A DNA stretch of 64,000 bases from Nematostella vectensis (lineage: Eukaryota; Cnidaria; Anthozoa; Actiniaria; Edwardsiidae). Position numbers and translations under genes: made by a program. Below are positions 53,378 through 64,000 of this stretch, piece by piece (within the stretch, counting starts at the first letter, position 1; every line of letters begins with the position of its first letter). Location: contig NC_064040.1 of the NCBI RefSeq assembly GCF_932526225.1, forward strand, positions 8,768,865 through 8,832,864, in the 5' to 3' direction. Under the pieces are notes generated by a model that worked only from the letters and a program-made list of their open reading frames with translations, had not been told where the DNA came from and ran no database searches.

Positions 53378-56300
53378 CAGCATGTAGCATTAAAACGTTT
53401 TGTTAATGACTTCAAATATGAAACATAAGCATATAGCGGAAACTATGAAAAAAAGGTGTATAAAGGTTTACATTGCATTGATAAAACCTAGTTTAATACG
53501 TATCCTTGACTACTGGATTGTGTATGCCAAATAACTGGCCCAAACAGAGACTCTTTGAAGCAAGAAGTCTGATTTGACACTTGGTCAAATTATATTATAT
53601 ATTATAAATTATATATTTATATACCCAAAAAAATCAGTGCCCCCCCCTATAAAATCCACACACTTTCAAGGCCTCTCCTTTAGCCCTCGGAAATTTCTCG
53701 AGGTATCCCCACGCCCCCCCCTCCCTTGGGATAATAAATGAACTTTCCCTAAGAACCAAAGATTTGCTTGTCATGAATGCATGCATATATATCATTTAAG
53801 GTTAAGGTCTACATTAAATACTACCATATTCTGGAATGATATTTACGGTAGAGATTTTATTTTAGGAAATATAAGCAAAAAACGTTTTTAGGGGAATTAT
53901 AACCATAACACTTTCTGCGTTACAATTGTTTTTCTTTTGTCAAAAGCGCATATAATACATGACAGGCCTTTGATTTCCTTGGAACCACAGCACAACAGTG
54001 AATGGGTCCAATTGGCTATGTGGTGTCCCGATTAGGTGCGAAGTATTATACTCTGGTAAACGGATTACGTATCAAGAATCTTTAGAAGCACACTTACAGC
54101 AAAACAAAAACTGGACCAAACACATTAAACTTTTGAATTTATGTACCATATAGACAGCTCAGAATTGCATACAATTTGGCAGGCTGACAGAGCAATACCT
54201 CGTTGCCAAAAGTGTGTGTACAGCTATTAAAATCCAAATTCATTAACAGTTATTGCAATTTGATTGCCGGATATGGCTGAAATTTGCATACTGCATCTTA
54301 TAATTACTTATAATTACTTTTGAATGAAACTAGATATCACAATTGGAAGACACACTATTGTTAACAAGCATGTGCTGATTGAAAAATACAGAAATTAAGA
54401 TTTTAACAATAGAGTGGTTTTCAAAAACCGTGAAATACTATTTAGTTTATTTAGTACTAATACACTGTAATGTCTTTGTTCTCTTTTGTTCTGGCTTGAC
54501 TATTACACTTTAAAGCCCCTTTGGCAACCAAAGCGATTGTGATGATGAGGGTCATATATTATAAAACTGTAAAAGGTTAATATGAAACCCTCGTTAAATA
54601 AAGTTTATTGTATTGTATTGTATTGTATTGTTGCTGTATTTAAATGCTGACACTGTCTTGCGAGCGATTTGATTGGAGGACTATAATATGCATAATTATT
54701 CACTACCGACATTCAAGGTGTGTGTTTCATCTTGTTTTTGCCAGTGAAGAAAGCCACAGTATTTAGGAAGACAAGAACATAACGTAATCAATGAAGAAAC
54801 AACCAAGCAATGCATGCTTCAGGATAAGGATCATTGACAAATAAAGATAAGGAAGATGTTGGTTTATTCCACGGGATTACTCAAACTCGAAACTATTCTT
54901 TGTTTTAGCACTGATACTATATAGGTACTATAACCTGTAATTAAAACTCTAGGTTAATAACCATGAAGCTAGAAGTCGAGGAGAATATATGCCAAACACA
55001 TTGGAAGTATAATATATTTCACTACTATGATTTGCAAATTTGACTCACAGCAACACTTCAACATATTGTTTGTTCCTTTTGCATTTTCAGGGTTGCATCT
55101 AGGCTCACCTTTGAATAGAACCTGCTATTTTCATTCCCTCTATATGTGAATGAGTGGCTAAGAGTCTACCAGTAAAACTAAATCCAAATTCCTTTGTAGT
55201 CTTTGTTATTGTTATCACGCTTGCAAGATTTCCCATAGGCAAGATACTGGCATCGACACGAACACAAAAAAAGCAAAGATTGTTCTTATCTAGTGTTAAA
55301 TATACTCATAAAATGCAAAAGGAATTCTGTATTGTTCTTGGAAGTCAATGAACGATTAATACAAGATTCAGGAACCTTTTTACATACTTATTTCCCATGA
55401 CATTCAGCCTTCGTTTGAAAAACCACTTTCATATGACATCGCATAAATACCTCAGCATATAGATAAATCTTAAAATTTGCCAGGTATTATTGTAAAACGA
55501 CAAAGTAATACTAATCAAAACTTTGAGCCGCATTTCAACGATTTTAACAATGATAGAAGGTTTTTTAAAAGTTTGAAACAATTTCCCTGTAGACTTTAGA
55601 TTTTAGCGCAGCGCTAAAATAGAGCCTTGATCTGAAGCAGGCTGAATTGCTTATAGGCCTTTAACAATTACATTTTGTCACAGGGGATTTTGAAAACCAC
55701 TCTAATGTCATTTTTATCAAACTTAAACTTTAAAGCCATAAATAACAAACATGGTAGATTCTCCATTTATAATGATCAATCTGATATCTAGTTTGTATAG
55801 TTTGGATAAAATGGGTGCCTGTAATGACTCTTTCCAGGCACAACATCATGAAACTGAACCTTAACCTTAACAGCACTTGAAAGTAGGAATATTATATGTA
55901 TACATACCCATAACTGTTGGGGGTGGAGGTGGTGGTGGAGCTCCGCCATCTCCAGGGGGTGGTGGCGGCGGTGGCGGGGGAGGTGGTGGTGCCCCACCTG
56001 GTGGAGGAGGAGGGGGTGGAGCAGGAGCTGATCCGCCTGCAGGTGGGGGAGGGGGTACAGGTGCCCCACCCCCCGTAACTATGTCTGGTACTTCAGGGAT
56101 ATCATGTTCAAGAACGTCTGGGAGGTCAAGACCTTGAGGAACAGAGGGGGCAATAGATGGTCCAAGTTCAGCACTGAAATAGATAACATGTACCAAAGTG
56201 ATTAAATAGTGAGGTAAACATTTGATATAAAGGCAGAGTATTGTTCTTCAAATAAGCTATTTAAATGTCTTGAATATTACTTATAGTTATAAACCATAAC

Positions 56301-57476
56301 AATAAAAAAAGCAAACTTTTGGGTTCTACATATTTTGATTAAAACAGAGCTGAATGGCAGATAGATAGACTATTATTCTATATTATTAAAGCTGCATTAA
56401 ACAGGCCATAGGCTCTAAATTATATATAAAAAAAAACACTCCAATTGATACATTGCTTTTACAATTTTGAAATATATTCGTGTTTTTCGTTAAAAATCAT
56501 CAGAGATTGTTATGTAATCGACCGGAAGTAAACTGGTGACAAGGCGGCTTTAAATTTTACATAAATTACTATTTGGTTCCAAGTTAGTGCTCTAAACATG
56601 ATTTGCAAATGTTTTATAAAACAATTGGGAAAACTGTCATAAAATTGGCAGATTTTGGGACCCCTGGATAAAACAATCATTGAGAAATGGGGGGCGTGGT
56701 CATGTCTATCGCACCCTGTACCTATATGCCAAATCATCTGCAATGCCAGGCAGATCTGGTAGATAGACGGGTACATCAATCTCAGGAACTGCACCAAGGT
56801 TTGGCACATAGAAATAATTGGCAGCTGCCATTCTGTCAATCTCATCCCCTTGACTGATGGAGATTGGTGCCGCCCCAATATCTTCTTCCTCCTCAATATT
56901 ACTCCTTGTCTTGGTCACGGCCCCTGCAAGCGGGTCTAGCATGACATATTTTTTGTACGGATTTTCAGTAGTGTTAAACAACAACAAAGAGCTGATGGAA
57001 TGAAGATTCTTAGGCAAAGATCCTAGGCCTTCCTCCTGTGATAAATCGTTCTTTTTCTTCATATTTAAGTGGACATTATAAAATTGCAATTTCTCTTTCA
57101 TGATCGTTTCGTCGACAGAGGTGAATTTGGAATTCAGGTTGTAATTTTTACGGTTTACTTCTATGACATCGCTATAACTTGCATAAAGAGACTTGTATCC
57201 CTCTAGTTTTTGGGGAGCTGGATATTTTGCGCTAGAGCATACTCGAGTGGCTTTCTTGATGCCCTTGATTCTGTCGATCTTGGCTTGTGCGAGGTCGACT
57301 CTCTGATTTAGTGAGTCCAGCCTTGTCCGATTTTCTCCGACCCTTGAACTGATTTTAGTGAAAATGTCATCGGTGACTCTTTCTAGGTACTCTAAAGCAT
57401 CGATGATTTGATTTATGGACTCTTCGCGTCGTAAACTAGGAGGAACTAGCGGTACATTATAGCCTTGCACCGGCAT
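52158..57476 (-). CDS. WASHC1: WASHC1, WASH complex subunit 1 (3 exons)
   Basis: An Arp2/3 activator on endosomes that drives retromer-dependent sorting. Exons 56722-57476, 55908-56173 and 52158-52540 join to 467 residues; human WASH1 has 465. The N-terminal WAHD1 region includes SLRREESINQIIDALEYL, AKIDRIKGIKKAT, SSAKYPAPQKL, LLLFNTTENPYKKYVMLDPL and PVYLPDLPGIADDLAY. Exon 2 is the proline-rich region with runs of up to 12 prolines. Exon 3 is the VCA module: WH2 RASLMDAIRKAGG, central helix DLFSKLQMRRKGISG and the acidic end SESDDWDA with the key tryptophan. The start ATG at 57474-57476 is the first that matches the family. It is head to head with the ABCC4-like gene. Confidence 0.97.
52896..52926. 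repeat. Poly-G tract in WASHC1 intron 2
   Basis: CCCGGTGGGG followed by a G run of about 24 bases, part of a C/G-run-bearing transposon end. Related C-runs with TTCATTTATTATCCC-like flanks occur near 53640-53750 and 61650. Confidence 0.6.
53311..53374. repeat. (GA)n microsatellite
   Basis: About 32 GA units in WASHC1 intron 2. The Ser-Leu and Arg-Glu repeat ORFs across it are artefacts. Confidence 0.95.
54410..55704. mobile_element. Non-autonomous DNA transposon, 1.3 kb, 17-bp perfect inverted termini
   Basis: TAGAGTGGTTTTCAAAA at 54410-54426 is the exact complement of TTTTGAAAACCACTCTA at 55688-55704. If the outer TA is the target duplication, the element has a Tc1/mariner-like TA target. 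No transposase ORF was recognised inside. A TATTG microsatellite lies at about 54606-54632. It sits in WASHC1 intron 2, and a 99-bp relative lies at 36208. Confidence 0.8.
56388..56554. mobile_element. MITE copy, AGCCGC family (copy 3)
   Basis: Starts TTAAAGCTGCATTAAACAGG and ends CTGGTGACAAGGCGGCTTTA, with the family interior (TACAATTTTGAAATATATTC). Flanking TTAA on both sides hints at a TTAA target site. It lies in WASHC1 intron 1. Confidence 0.65.
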
Positions 57477-59355
57477 CTTGCAAACGATGGCAGAGATCGA
57501 AAATTCTGCTTTACTTGCAGTAAAATTATAGTGGGAGGGGTGGGTCAAAATAAAGGATACGATAATGAAAATATAAACTTTATTACGCATCTGATTACAA
57601 CGGCTTTACTAGTCAACGAATATATATATAAATTATTACAGTATTAAAGCATTTATGTTTGTATTTCTTTGATCAAAGGGTAGATTTTAAGATGAAGCAA
57701 ATTAGAAATGTTTCCCTCCCTAATTATCAGAAAATATAGCACTCACATGACAATCACAACAAACAGGGATCCCGAGTTTTCGATATGCTTCGTATTTGCA
57801 GTCTTGTCTTTCCTCTCTTATATCAAGTCTATCAATGAATATGACAAGGATAAATGAAGACATACACTATAATTTTATTTGACATCTGGTAGCATTTAGG
57901 TTAAAAATTGTTTAGATTGATAAAGATGATAGTGAATTTCAGCTGGTGGTAACCCTGTGTCAGCCTCGTCTCGGTACTAAAAAGAGTGAGTTTTTTTGTT
58001 GACCTTGTCTTGTTGATTTCCCTGCTAGCAGAGGCCTCTTTTCTCTGTATTTCGCTGGGCTTGGAAGAAAAGCTCTGTCCTCCTAGATTTACATAAGTTC
58101 CTCTGATCTTCTTATCTACAACTGCTGCTGTGAAAGCTCCACTCCAGCTAAGAGCACACGTGGGAGAAGATCATTCCTACGGGGTTTCTTTACAAAGAAA
58201 TCGTCGCTTAATCCCCATTGGGCCACACAAACGCGCTCGTGTCTCAAAAGACCATGCAATGTGAGACGATCAAATTGAGCAAGGTCACGGTTGAAAGGGT
58301 AAAACAAAAAGGTTTTTTATTTATGCCCTTGTAATTTAGGACTTATATTTGCCAAGCTCTTAAAGAAATAATCAGGTTTATATAAAAGAATCTTAGGGTA
58401 GCCCGGTGTAACAAAATCAATCATAAAGACAAAGATTAGTTAACTCGTGTTATGTCTTTGTCGAGTGAGCTCCGTTGGGTGTTATGATTTTGCACACAAG
58501 CTGTAGAAGTATAGGATTCCCTTGTTGTGTCTAAAACCGGACAGGATCGATATCGCTGACAGCGTGTTACTGTTAACCCACTCATCTTGGAGGCTCTCTT
58601 TTCTTTCTTACACAGTTGTCTCCATGCCATCAAATACTTCAATAGCAGATCTGTTTCTTTTGATATAACGCTATATAAGGTTTACGCACTGGTCTGCCCT
58701 AATGCGATAGTGCTATGTTTTGTTTTTGAGCAGATGTTTTTGAAATATGCAATCAGCAATATGTAAATCACCCCCTTTTCTCTAATTATTGACTTTTCCA
58801 TTTTTTATAAGATTTTTACAGCAAGCCTAATCTGTTGGTAGTGTTAGCTGGAAATTCTTATTTCTAAAAAAAACAATCCCTTTCCCTCCTAAGAAAAATG
58901 AATAAAATAAAAAAAAATAAATGTGATCTTATACAAGACTTTATGGCCTTGGAGTGTATGGCATTTGTTTTTCTAAAATTTTGCTTCCTGGTAGAACCAA
59001 ACTGGCCAAGTTGGCCTTTTATCGCTAAAATTACCATCTTCTATCTGTTTTCCTATCATAACTCAGATTTTCAGGACATGAGTCAGATGCTTATAATTTT
59101 CAAATAGATCCTTGTTTACACTGGAATCCTTCTAAGTTTAATGACATTAGCACTTATATTCCAGAGCATGTTTTAATTGCTTTATTTTAAATCAAAGTGT
59201 GTAAATATTATAGGCACAAAGTTTTCTTCTTAGCATTTCTGCTGTTCTTAAATGATACATTTTTCTTTACCCACAGATTATTGGACTTTGAGGAGCTGCA
59301 ATGCAAGATATTAAAACATAACTATAAATTTTAGTTTCTTGAGATCTCTATCACT
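57477..59355. promoter_or_regulatory. Divergent intergenic region between WASHC1 and the ABCC4-like gene
   Basis: About 1.9 kb expected to hold both promoters. Just before the ABCC4-like ATG, TTTCTTTACCCACAG| at 59262-59276 looks like a 3' splice site, so that gene probably has a non-coding first exon further upstream. I saw no other gene here. Confidence 0.5.
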
Positions 59356-62300
59356 ATGGCCAAAAGTGGTTCAGATGATAAGACAGGGAACTGTCAGGCT
59401 GATTCTAATAATATTATCGGACTTGAAGATGTCCCCCTGGGTGATTATGATGATCGCAATGATAATGATCATGATGCTAGTGCTAACACTAACCTTCTCA
59501 AGAACTCTCCATCACCAATACAATGGCGGAATTCAAAAGGGATTATTCCAACCCCTATGAAGGATGCTTGGTGCTTCTCTAAATATGTGTCATTCTGGTG
59601 AGTGAAGTGGGTTTTGTTTTATAATAAATGGGTAGTAATAATTTGTTTATTTTTAAACATTTGAAGCTATGAGGCTGAATTACACTTCTGGGTCATTCTG
59701 TCATTTGCAGTAAATACAAGCAGTACACTTAACAGGTTACAATCGATATTTAACAGTTCCTGACTGACCACACAGGGTCATGGTCCCCCTCCAATGTTTT
59801 CTTAATGTTTCTGTTCCATGCCCCCCAATATTTTGAGGCTTGCCACAGCTTTGGCCCTTAGACCCTGCAGAGCTCCTTGGCCTCAGGTTGTTAGCTATTG
59901 AGTCAATATTAATTGGTGATATTAATATAGATAAAGTGGGCTCCCTAATGAAATTTCTACATGCCTCGCCCATATGCAACTTTTTGATAACTGGGGTGAG
60001 GAATCACCTCCTTGTAAGTGTTGTACCCTGGAGAACTCGTACTGATGCAAAAATCATATCCTCCGAATTCCAGCCCTATTGTGTTCACTTCGTGTTTGTG
60101 CTATTCACCAAGAAAAGCAAAAATAGAATAAAAAATAGAATAATTTTGATGGACATATCCTTTACTTGTTCTATACTAATTTAGGTGGATGAATAGTTTG
60201 TTGGCCCTTGGGAACAAAAGACCCCTAGAAGACAGTGATTTGTACGGCTTGTTACCAGAAGACAGCACTGAAGTACTAGCCCATTCCTTGTTCAAGTAAG
60301 ATTTTACAAACCTAACAGGGTAACCTCCTCACAGTACCTTGACACTTGAAGAGTGGTTTAGTGTTATTTTGGAAAGCTTAAAACAGTTGAAATTATGGTG
60401 GGTTCTTACCATGAGCTTTTCAAGTTTTTTTTTTGCAACTTGCTGGCAGAATTCCTTTAAAATTGTGTTGTGATTGATGCACTCTCACCTGAAAAAAGAA
60501 AGTGCAAACTGGGAGATTTTGCAAAAGTTGCTGGGTTGCACGATAGGATATGTAATAGTGTCGATCGACAGAATGGAGGTCTGTAGGCATTTTATTGCAG
60601 TGCAACCATGGTGGATGGCGTTATCTTCTTTTCTAAGTGTTCCTCCAGTAACGTCCGTAGTAAGAGGAGCTGAGTGTTATGCTTTTGGTTCTCTACTAAT
60701 TCAAAACTTCAATAAGTAATGTGATTTTCACAAACAGGAAAAATAAAAGTATTCTCGAAATTTTGTAGAAGATTTTGTAACATAAAATATATATTCCTTA
60801 AAATATGAAAAAAATTGAGACAGCCTGTGAAAAAGTTACCCCCCCCCCCCCCCCTTTCTAAATCCTAGATCCGCCACTGCTTTGGGCTCTGTTGGACCAC
60901 GTTATGTTAGCTGAGAACATCCACAACCCCTTTTTCCTTTGCCTTTTTTTTGTGTCCTTTGCCTTGATACTTTTCTAAGAAACAAAGACTTGTTTAAAGG
61001 TTCTCTTGTCTTTTTTATTATTTCAGTGCTTGGGATGTAGAAATCAAGCGTTATAAGCAGGAAAAGCGGAGACCAAGTCTTGTGAGGGCACTGATTAATG
61101 CCTTTGGCAAGGGTTATGCTGCCTTGGGACTATTTCCTCTATTTGCGGTATGACTTTATTCATAGTCTCTACAAGTCTTGGGAAAGCTAAAAGGGGCCCT
61201 TGCCCCATACTTACAAGAACTCGCTAAAAACCAGGAGATATAAGAATGTATAAGAAATTATAAATGAATTTTCCCAGGAGAAGTAAATGTATAGGAAAGT
61301 TCGATTTTTTGCCAGAAGATGAAAGCTGGAAAATGGGACTCTCCAGCGAAAACCGGGAGAGTTGGCAGAAATGCCTTGCACAGTTTAAGTAGGAGTGATT
61401 TTATTGTCAATTTTGAAAAGTTTGGAAACAGTAAAAAACTCATGTAAAATGACCAAAATAACTATCCAGGATTATTAAATGACCTTTGATCTTACAGATA
61501 AAATACAATATTCTAATTTTAACATCTCATATCAAGTGTTACTTACTATATAGTGTAAAAATGTTTATATACATGCTGTATTTGATACACCCCTGTTAAC
61601 AAACTGTTGAATACACATTATTCTGAGGAATAATAATCCCCCTTGGGATAATAAATGAACTTTCCCTTATGTCCACCTTTGGTTTCTGTCTGTTTTCTAG
61701 GATGGTTTAGGAATCCTTCAACCCATTCTCCTTGGTTCCCTTGTGACGTATTTCGTAGAGGACTCGCCTATCACAAAGAAAGAGGCTTATCTTTATGCCG
61801 CAGGTGTAGGGCTGTGTGGATTATTTATCCTTCTGTTTAATGTCCCCTTTGCCTTTATGAAGAATGTGTATGGCATGAGAGTCAGGGCAGCATGCACTGC
61901 GTTAATCTATAAAAAGGTGTGGTCAATAGATAAGTACGAAATTGCTTTTACAAGAATTAAATGTTCAACAGTTGTATTAAAATAGTTTTTCTAATTCACA
62001 GGTAGAGAATGTTTCTAAACATCCTCTTTTTGCATGCTTTCTATTTTACTTGTATAAATAAATCCCTTTGCAGTCATTTTAAGTTGTTCTCCTGCACACC
62101 TAATGTGAGGTTGGGGAAAGAGAGTGCGCCTGAAACTATGTACAGCTGCAAAGGATGACAAAGTTGAAGGGAAAATAATGTTCAAATTGACACGAGCCTG
62201 TTAGCCATGTAAGCCATGTTGCAAGCCTTTTAACCAACATCGAAAATTGGTATAAACCTACCCCTATCCCTAAAAACTAAAAAAATATTTTTTGTAATGT

Positions 62301-64000
62301 CTTGCTCCTATATGGCTTGCATGGCTGGCAATTTTTCAACGCCTTTTTATGCTTATCTATGTATCACTTGTGATTATTGATTGTTGGATAATTACTTGTC
62401 CACCAATTTGAAGAATTATTATTTATCAGTTAGCTTGCTAACTGATATTTATTTAGTATTAATATTTTTTATATTTTATTCCTTCCCAGGTTCTTCATCT
62501 GAGTAGAACTGCTTTAGCTTCAACTACTACTGGTAATCTCATCAATTTGGTTTCAGCAGATGCTCAGAAGTTTGACTGGGTAAGATTGGGTCATGCCATG
62601 TATTTATAGCCAGTCGGTTCGATTTGCGTGATGCATGGTTTTGTGCATTAAATCCGTTTAAATCATGCTGAAATTCAATCCATCCTACAGTTAAATGGAC
62701 TCGATTATATTTCTATGATATCAAACAAAGCTGGGTAAGTTATACTTTTCAAAATGATGGGAGTTCTTAACATTCAAAACAAAAACAAAACAACAGTGTC
62801 ACGCAAGTCGGATTCACACACTTTAAGAGCTTTTACCTGGCCTCCCACTTAAGTAGGCACCCAAGGCCAAATGGCCTTGAAACCTCAGGGTGTATTTTAT
62901 AAATGCAAGATCCCTTGTAACTAACACAAAACATTTTTAAATGTTTTTAAAACAGAAAGCCTACATTCACCAAATGATTTACAAATCTGGTTCTGTTCAC
63001 AAAATACTAAATGAAAACAAATGTCAATCACAGACAGCTCCATTCCTGCATTACCTTATACTTGGGCCTCTAGAAGTGGGTGTGGTCGCAGTGTTGTTGT
63101 GGTATCAGATTGGCCCTGCTGCATTGGCTGGAGTGGGGCTTCTGGTTTGTCTTGCTCCTATGCAAGTCAAGATGGGCAATGCGTTGATGTCCCTAAGGTG
63201 AGCTGTGCTTAATCTAGGAACTCAGACCTTTATGGCGCGTTTTTTCCCTTTCATTCTGGAATGGGGGTGGTTGGTAGAGAATGTTCAGAATGGCATTCGA
63301 GTCATCTGCTACAGGTAGCAGAATGGGTGGAATGACCTCCATTCCATTCCGGAATGGGAATGCGGGATAAACAAACATGTTCTTTTTCTTATCTAATCAT
63401 TCTCATTCTGGAATCACGAGTAAAAAAACACAGACTTAATGTTTGGATATGTCATGTATGGGGGAGCCCATCTAACATTATTACTTTTTTCATAGATTCT
63501 TTAGATTTGGATTAGATTCTTCATTAAAGTCTTCAATGTTGTTCTTGAGAAAATAAGAACAGTTTTTTCTACAAATAGAGATTCAGTATACGCTAAGAAT
63601 AGAAGCACTTTTTAGGTAGTGCTTTTGTTCTTGTTGACCACAGAATTTTGAAACATGCAATTCATGATATGTATCAGGTATGCGAAAGGTAAACTCTATT
63701 TAGCCTAAAGTACATATTTAATCTTAAAATGGATGTCAAAATTGTGTGTTTGCCTCCTGATCTTCGCTAGAAAGTGCTTCTTATTTGTCTTGAAATCTTT
63801 GTAAAATTTGAATGAAACAGCGAAGGAGTAGAGAAGTACTGTACTAGCACCTTATTGGTTTTTTTTTGTTCAAGGATTTTGTTATACTTTGAGGGGAATA
63901 GTGGCACTTGCTTTTAAACTAAGAGGAAAATGATATGTTGTTTGGCGCATTTGTTGAGTATTTCTCCACCATCAGGAGTAAAGCTATTCATTGGATGGAT
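59356..64000 (+). CDS. ABCC4: ABCC4-type (MRP) ABC transporter, first seven coding exons, continues off the right edge
   Basis: Exons 59356-59597, 60185-60295, 61027-61147, 61701-61916, 62490-62579, 63034-63197 and 63976-64000 (start of exon 7) join in frame to 323 residues. A polar N-terminus precedes FSKYVSFWWMNSLLALGNKR and PLEDSDLYGLLPED, the conserved N-terminal segment of ABCC4 (KIGHKRRLEEDDMYSVLPED region). The first transmembrane domain follows: LGILQPILLGSLVTYFVED, YGMRVRAACTALIYKKVLHL, TTTGNLINLVSADAQKFD and LEVGVVAVLLWYQIGPAALA. Nucleotide-binding domains lie beyond the window. ABCC4 proteins export organic anions, cyclic nucleotides and prostanoids; substrate here is unknown. Related short ABCC members (ABCC5, 11, 12) are less similar. 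Confidence 0.9.
60838..60856. repeat. Poly-C run with transposon-end motif
   Basis: A C-run followed by AAATCCTAGATCCGCCACTG, matching the ATCCGCCCCTG-type ends seen near 30.8, 41.5 and 24.5 kb. It is a remnant of a common element in this genome, in intron 2 of the ABCC4-like gene. Confidence 0.5.

Noticed and set aside
53202-53428. ORFs with Ser-Leu or Arg-Glu repeats
   Set aside because: Artefact of a (GA)n microsatellite in a WASHC1 intron.

Overview
The window is intron-rich animal genomic DNA. Six multi-exon or single-exon genes plus one partial gene have clear metazoan orthologues, and the intergenic DNA and introns are AT-rich and full of small transposon remnants, microsatellites and minisatellites. 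Exon structures and protein sequences resemble those of vertebrates closely, which suits an anthozoan cnidarian such as a sea anemone. That assignment is inference, since no ribosomal or mitochondrial marker is present.

Layout. Positions 865-29292 (minus strand) hold 36 coding exons of the E3 ubiquitin ligase HECTD1, from the ATG to the N-lobe of the HECT domain; the C-lobe with the catalytic cysteine lies off the left edge. A SIVA1 homologue follows on the plus strand (31540-33519), then a four-exon AP-1-type bZIP gene of the ATF3/JDP2/FOS group (37549-39181) with several perfect CRE sites upstream. A duplicated candidate signal-peptide exon lies at 40.2-40.7 kb. A MOGAT2/DGAT2-type acyltransferase (44291-47281) has a tandemly duplicated 5' end. 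A single-exon C/EBP gene lies at 48692-49435. WASHC1 (minus strand, 52158-57476) and the first seven exons of an ABCC4-type transporter (plus strand, from 59356 and running off the right edge) are head to head.

Genes and relationships. There is no operon logic here. HECTD1/SIVA1 and WASHC1/ABCC4 are divergent pairs separated by about 2 kb, and C/EBP and WASHC1 are convergent. Two stress-type bZIP regulators lie within about 11 kb of each other, and each has a TGACGTCA site close to its 5' end.

Most unusual signal. Several tandem arrays inside HECTD1 introns contain copies of the splice site of the adjacent exon. A 39-bp unit repeated 20 times starts inside exon 29, stays in frame and carries a 5' splice site in every copy. 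A 31-34-bp array starts at the exon 4 donor. The end of exon 27 with its donor is duplicated at the far side of a 63-bp array. A 64-bp array in intron 23 carries acceptor-like sites resembling the start of exon 24. These look like splice-site-amplifying minisatellites that could create variable-length or truncated HECTD1 isoforms.
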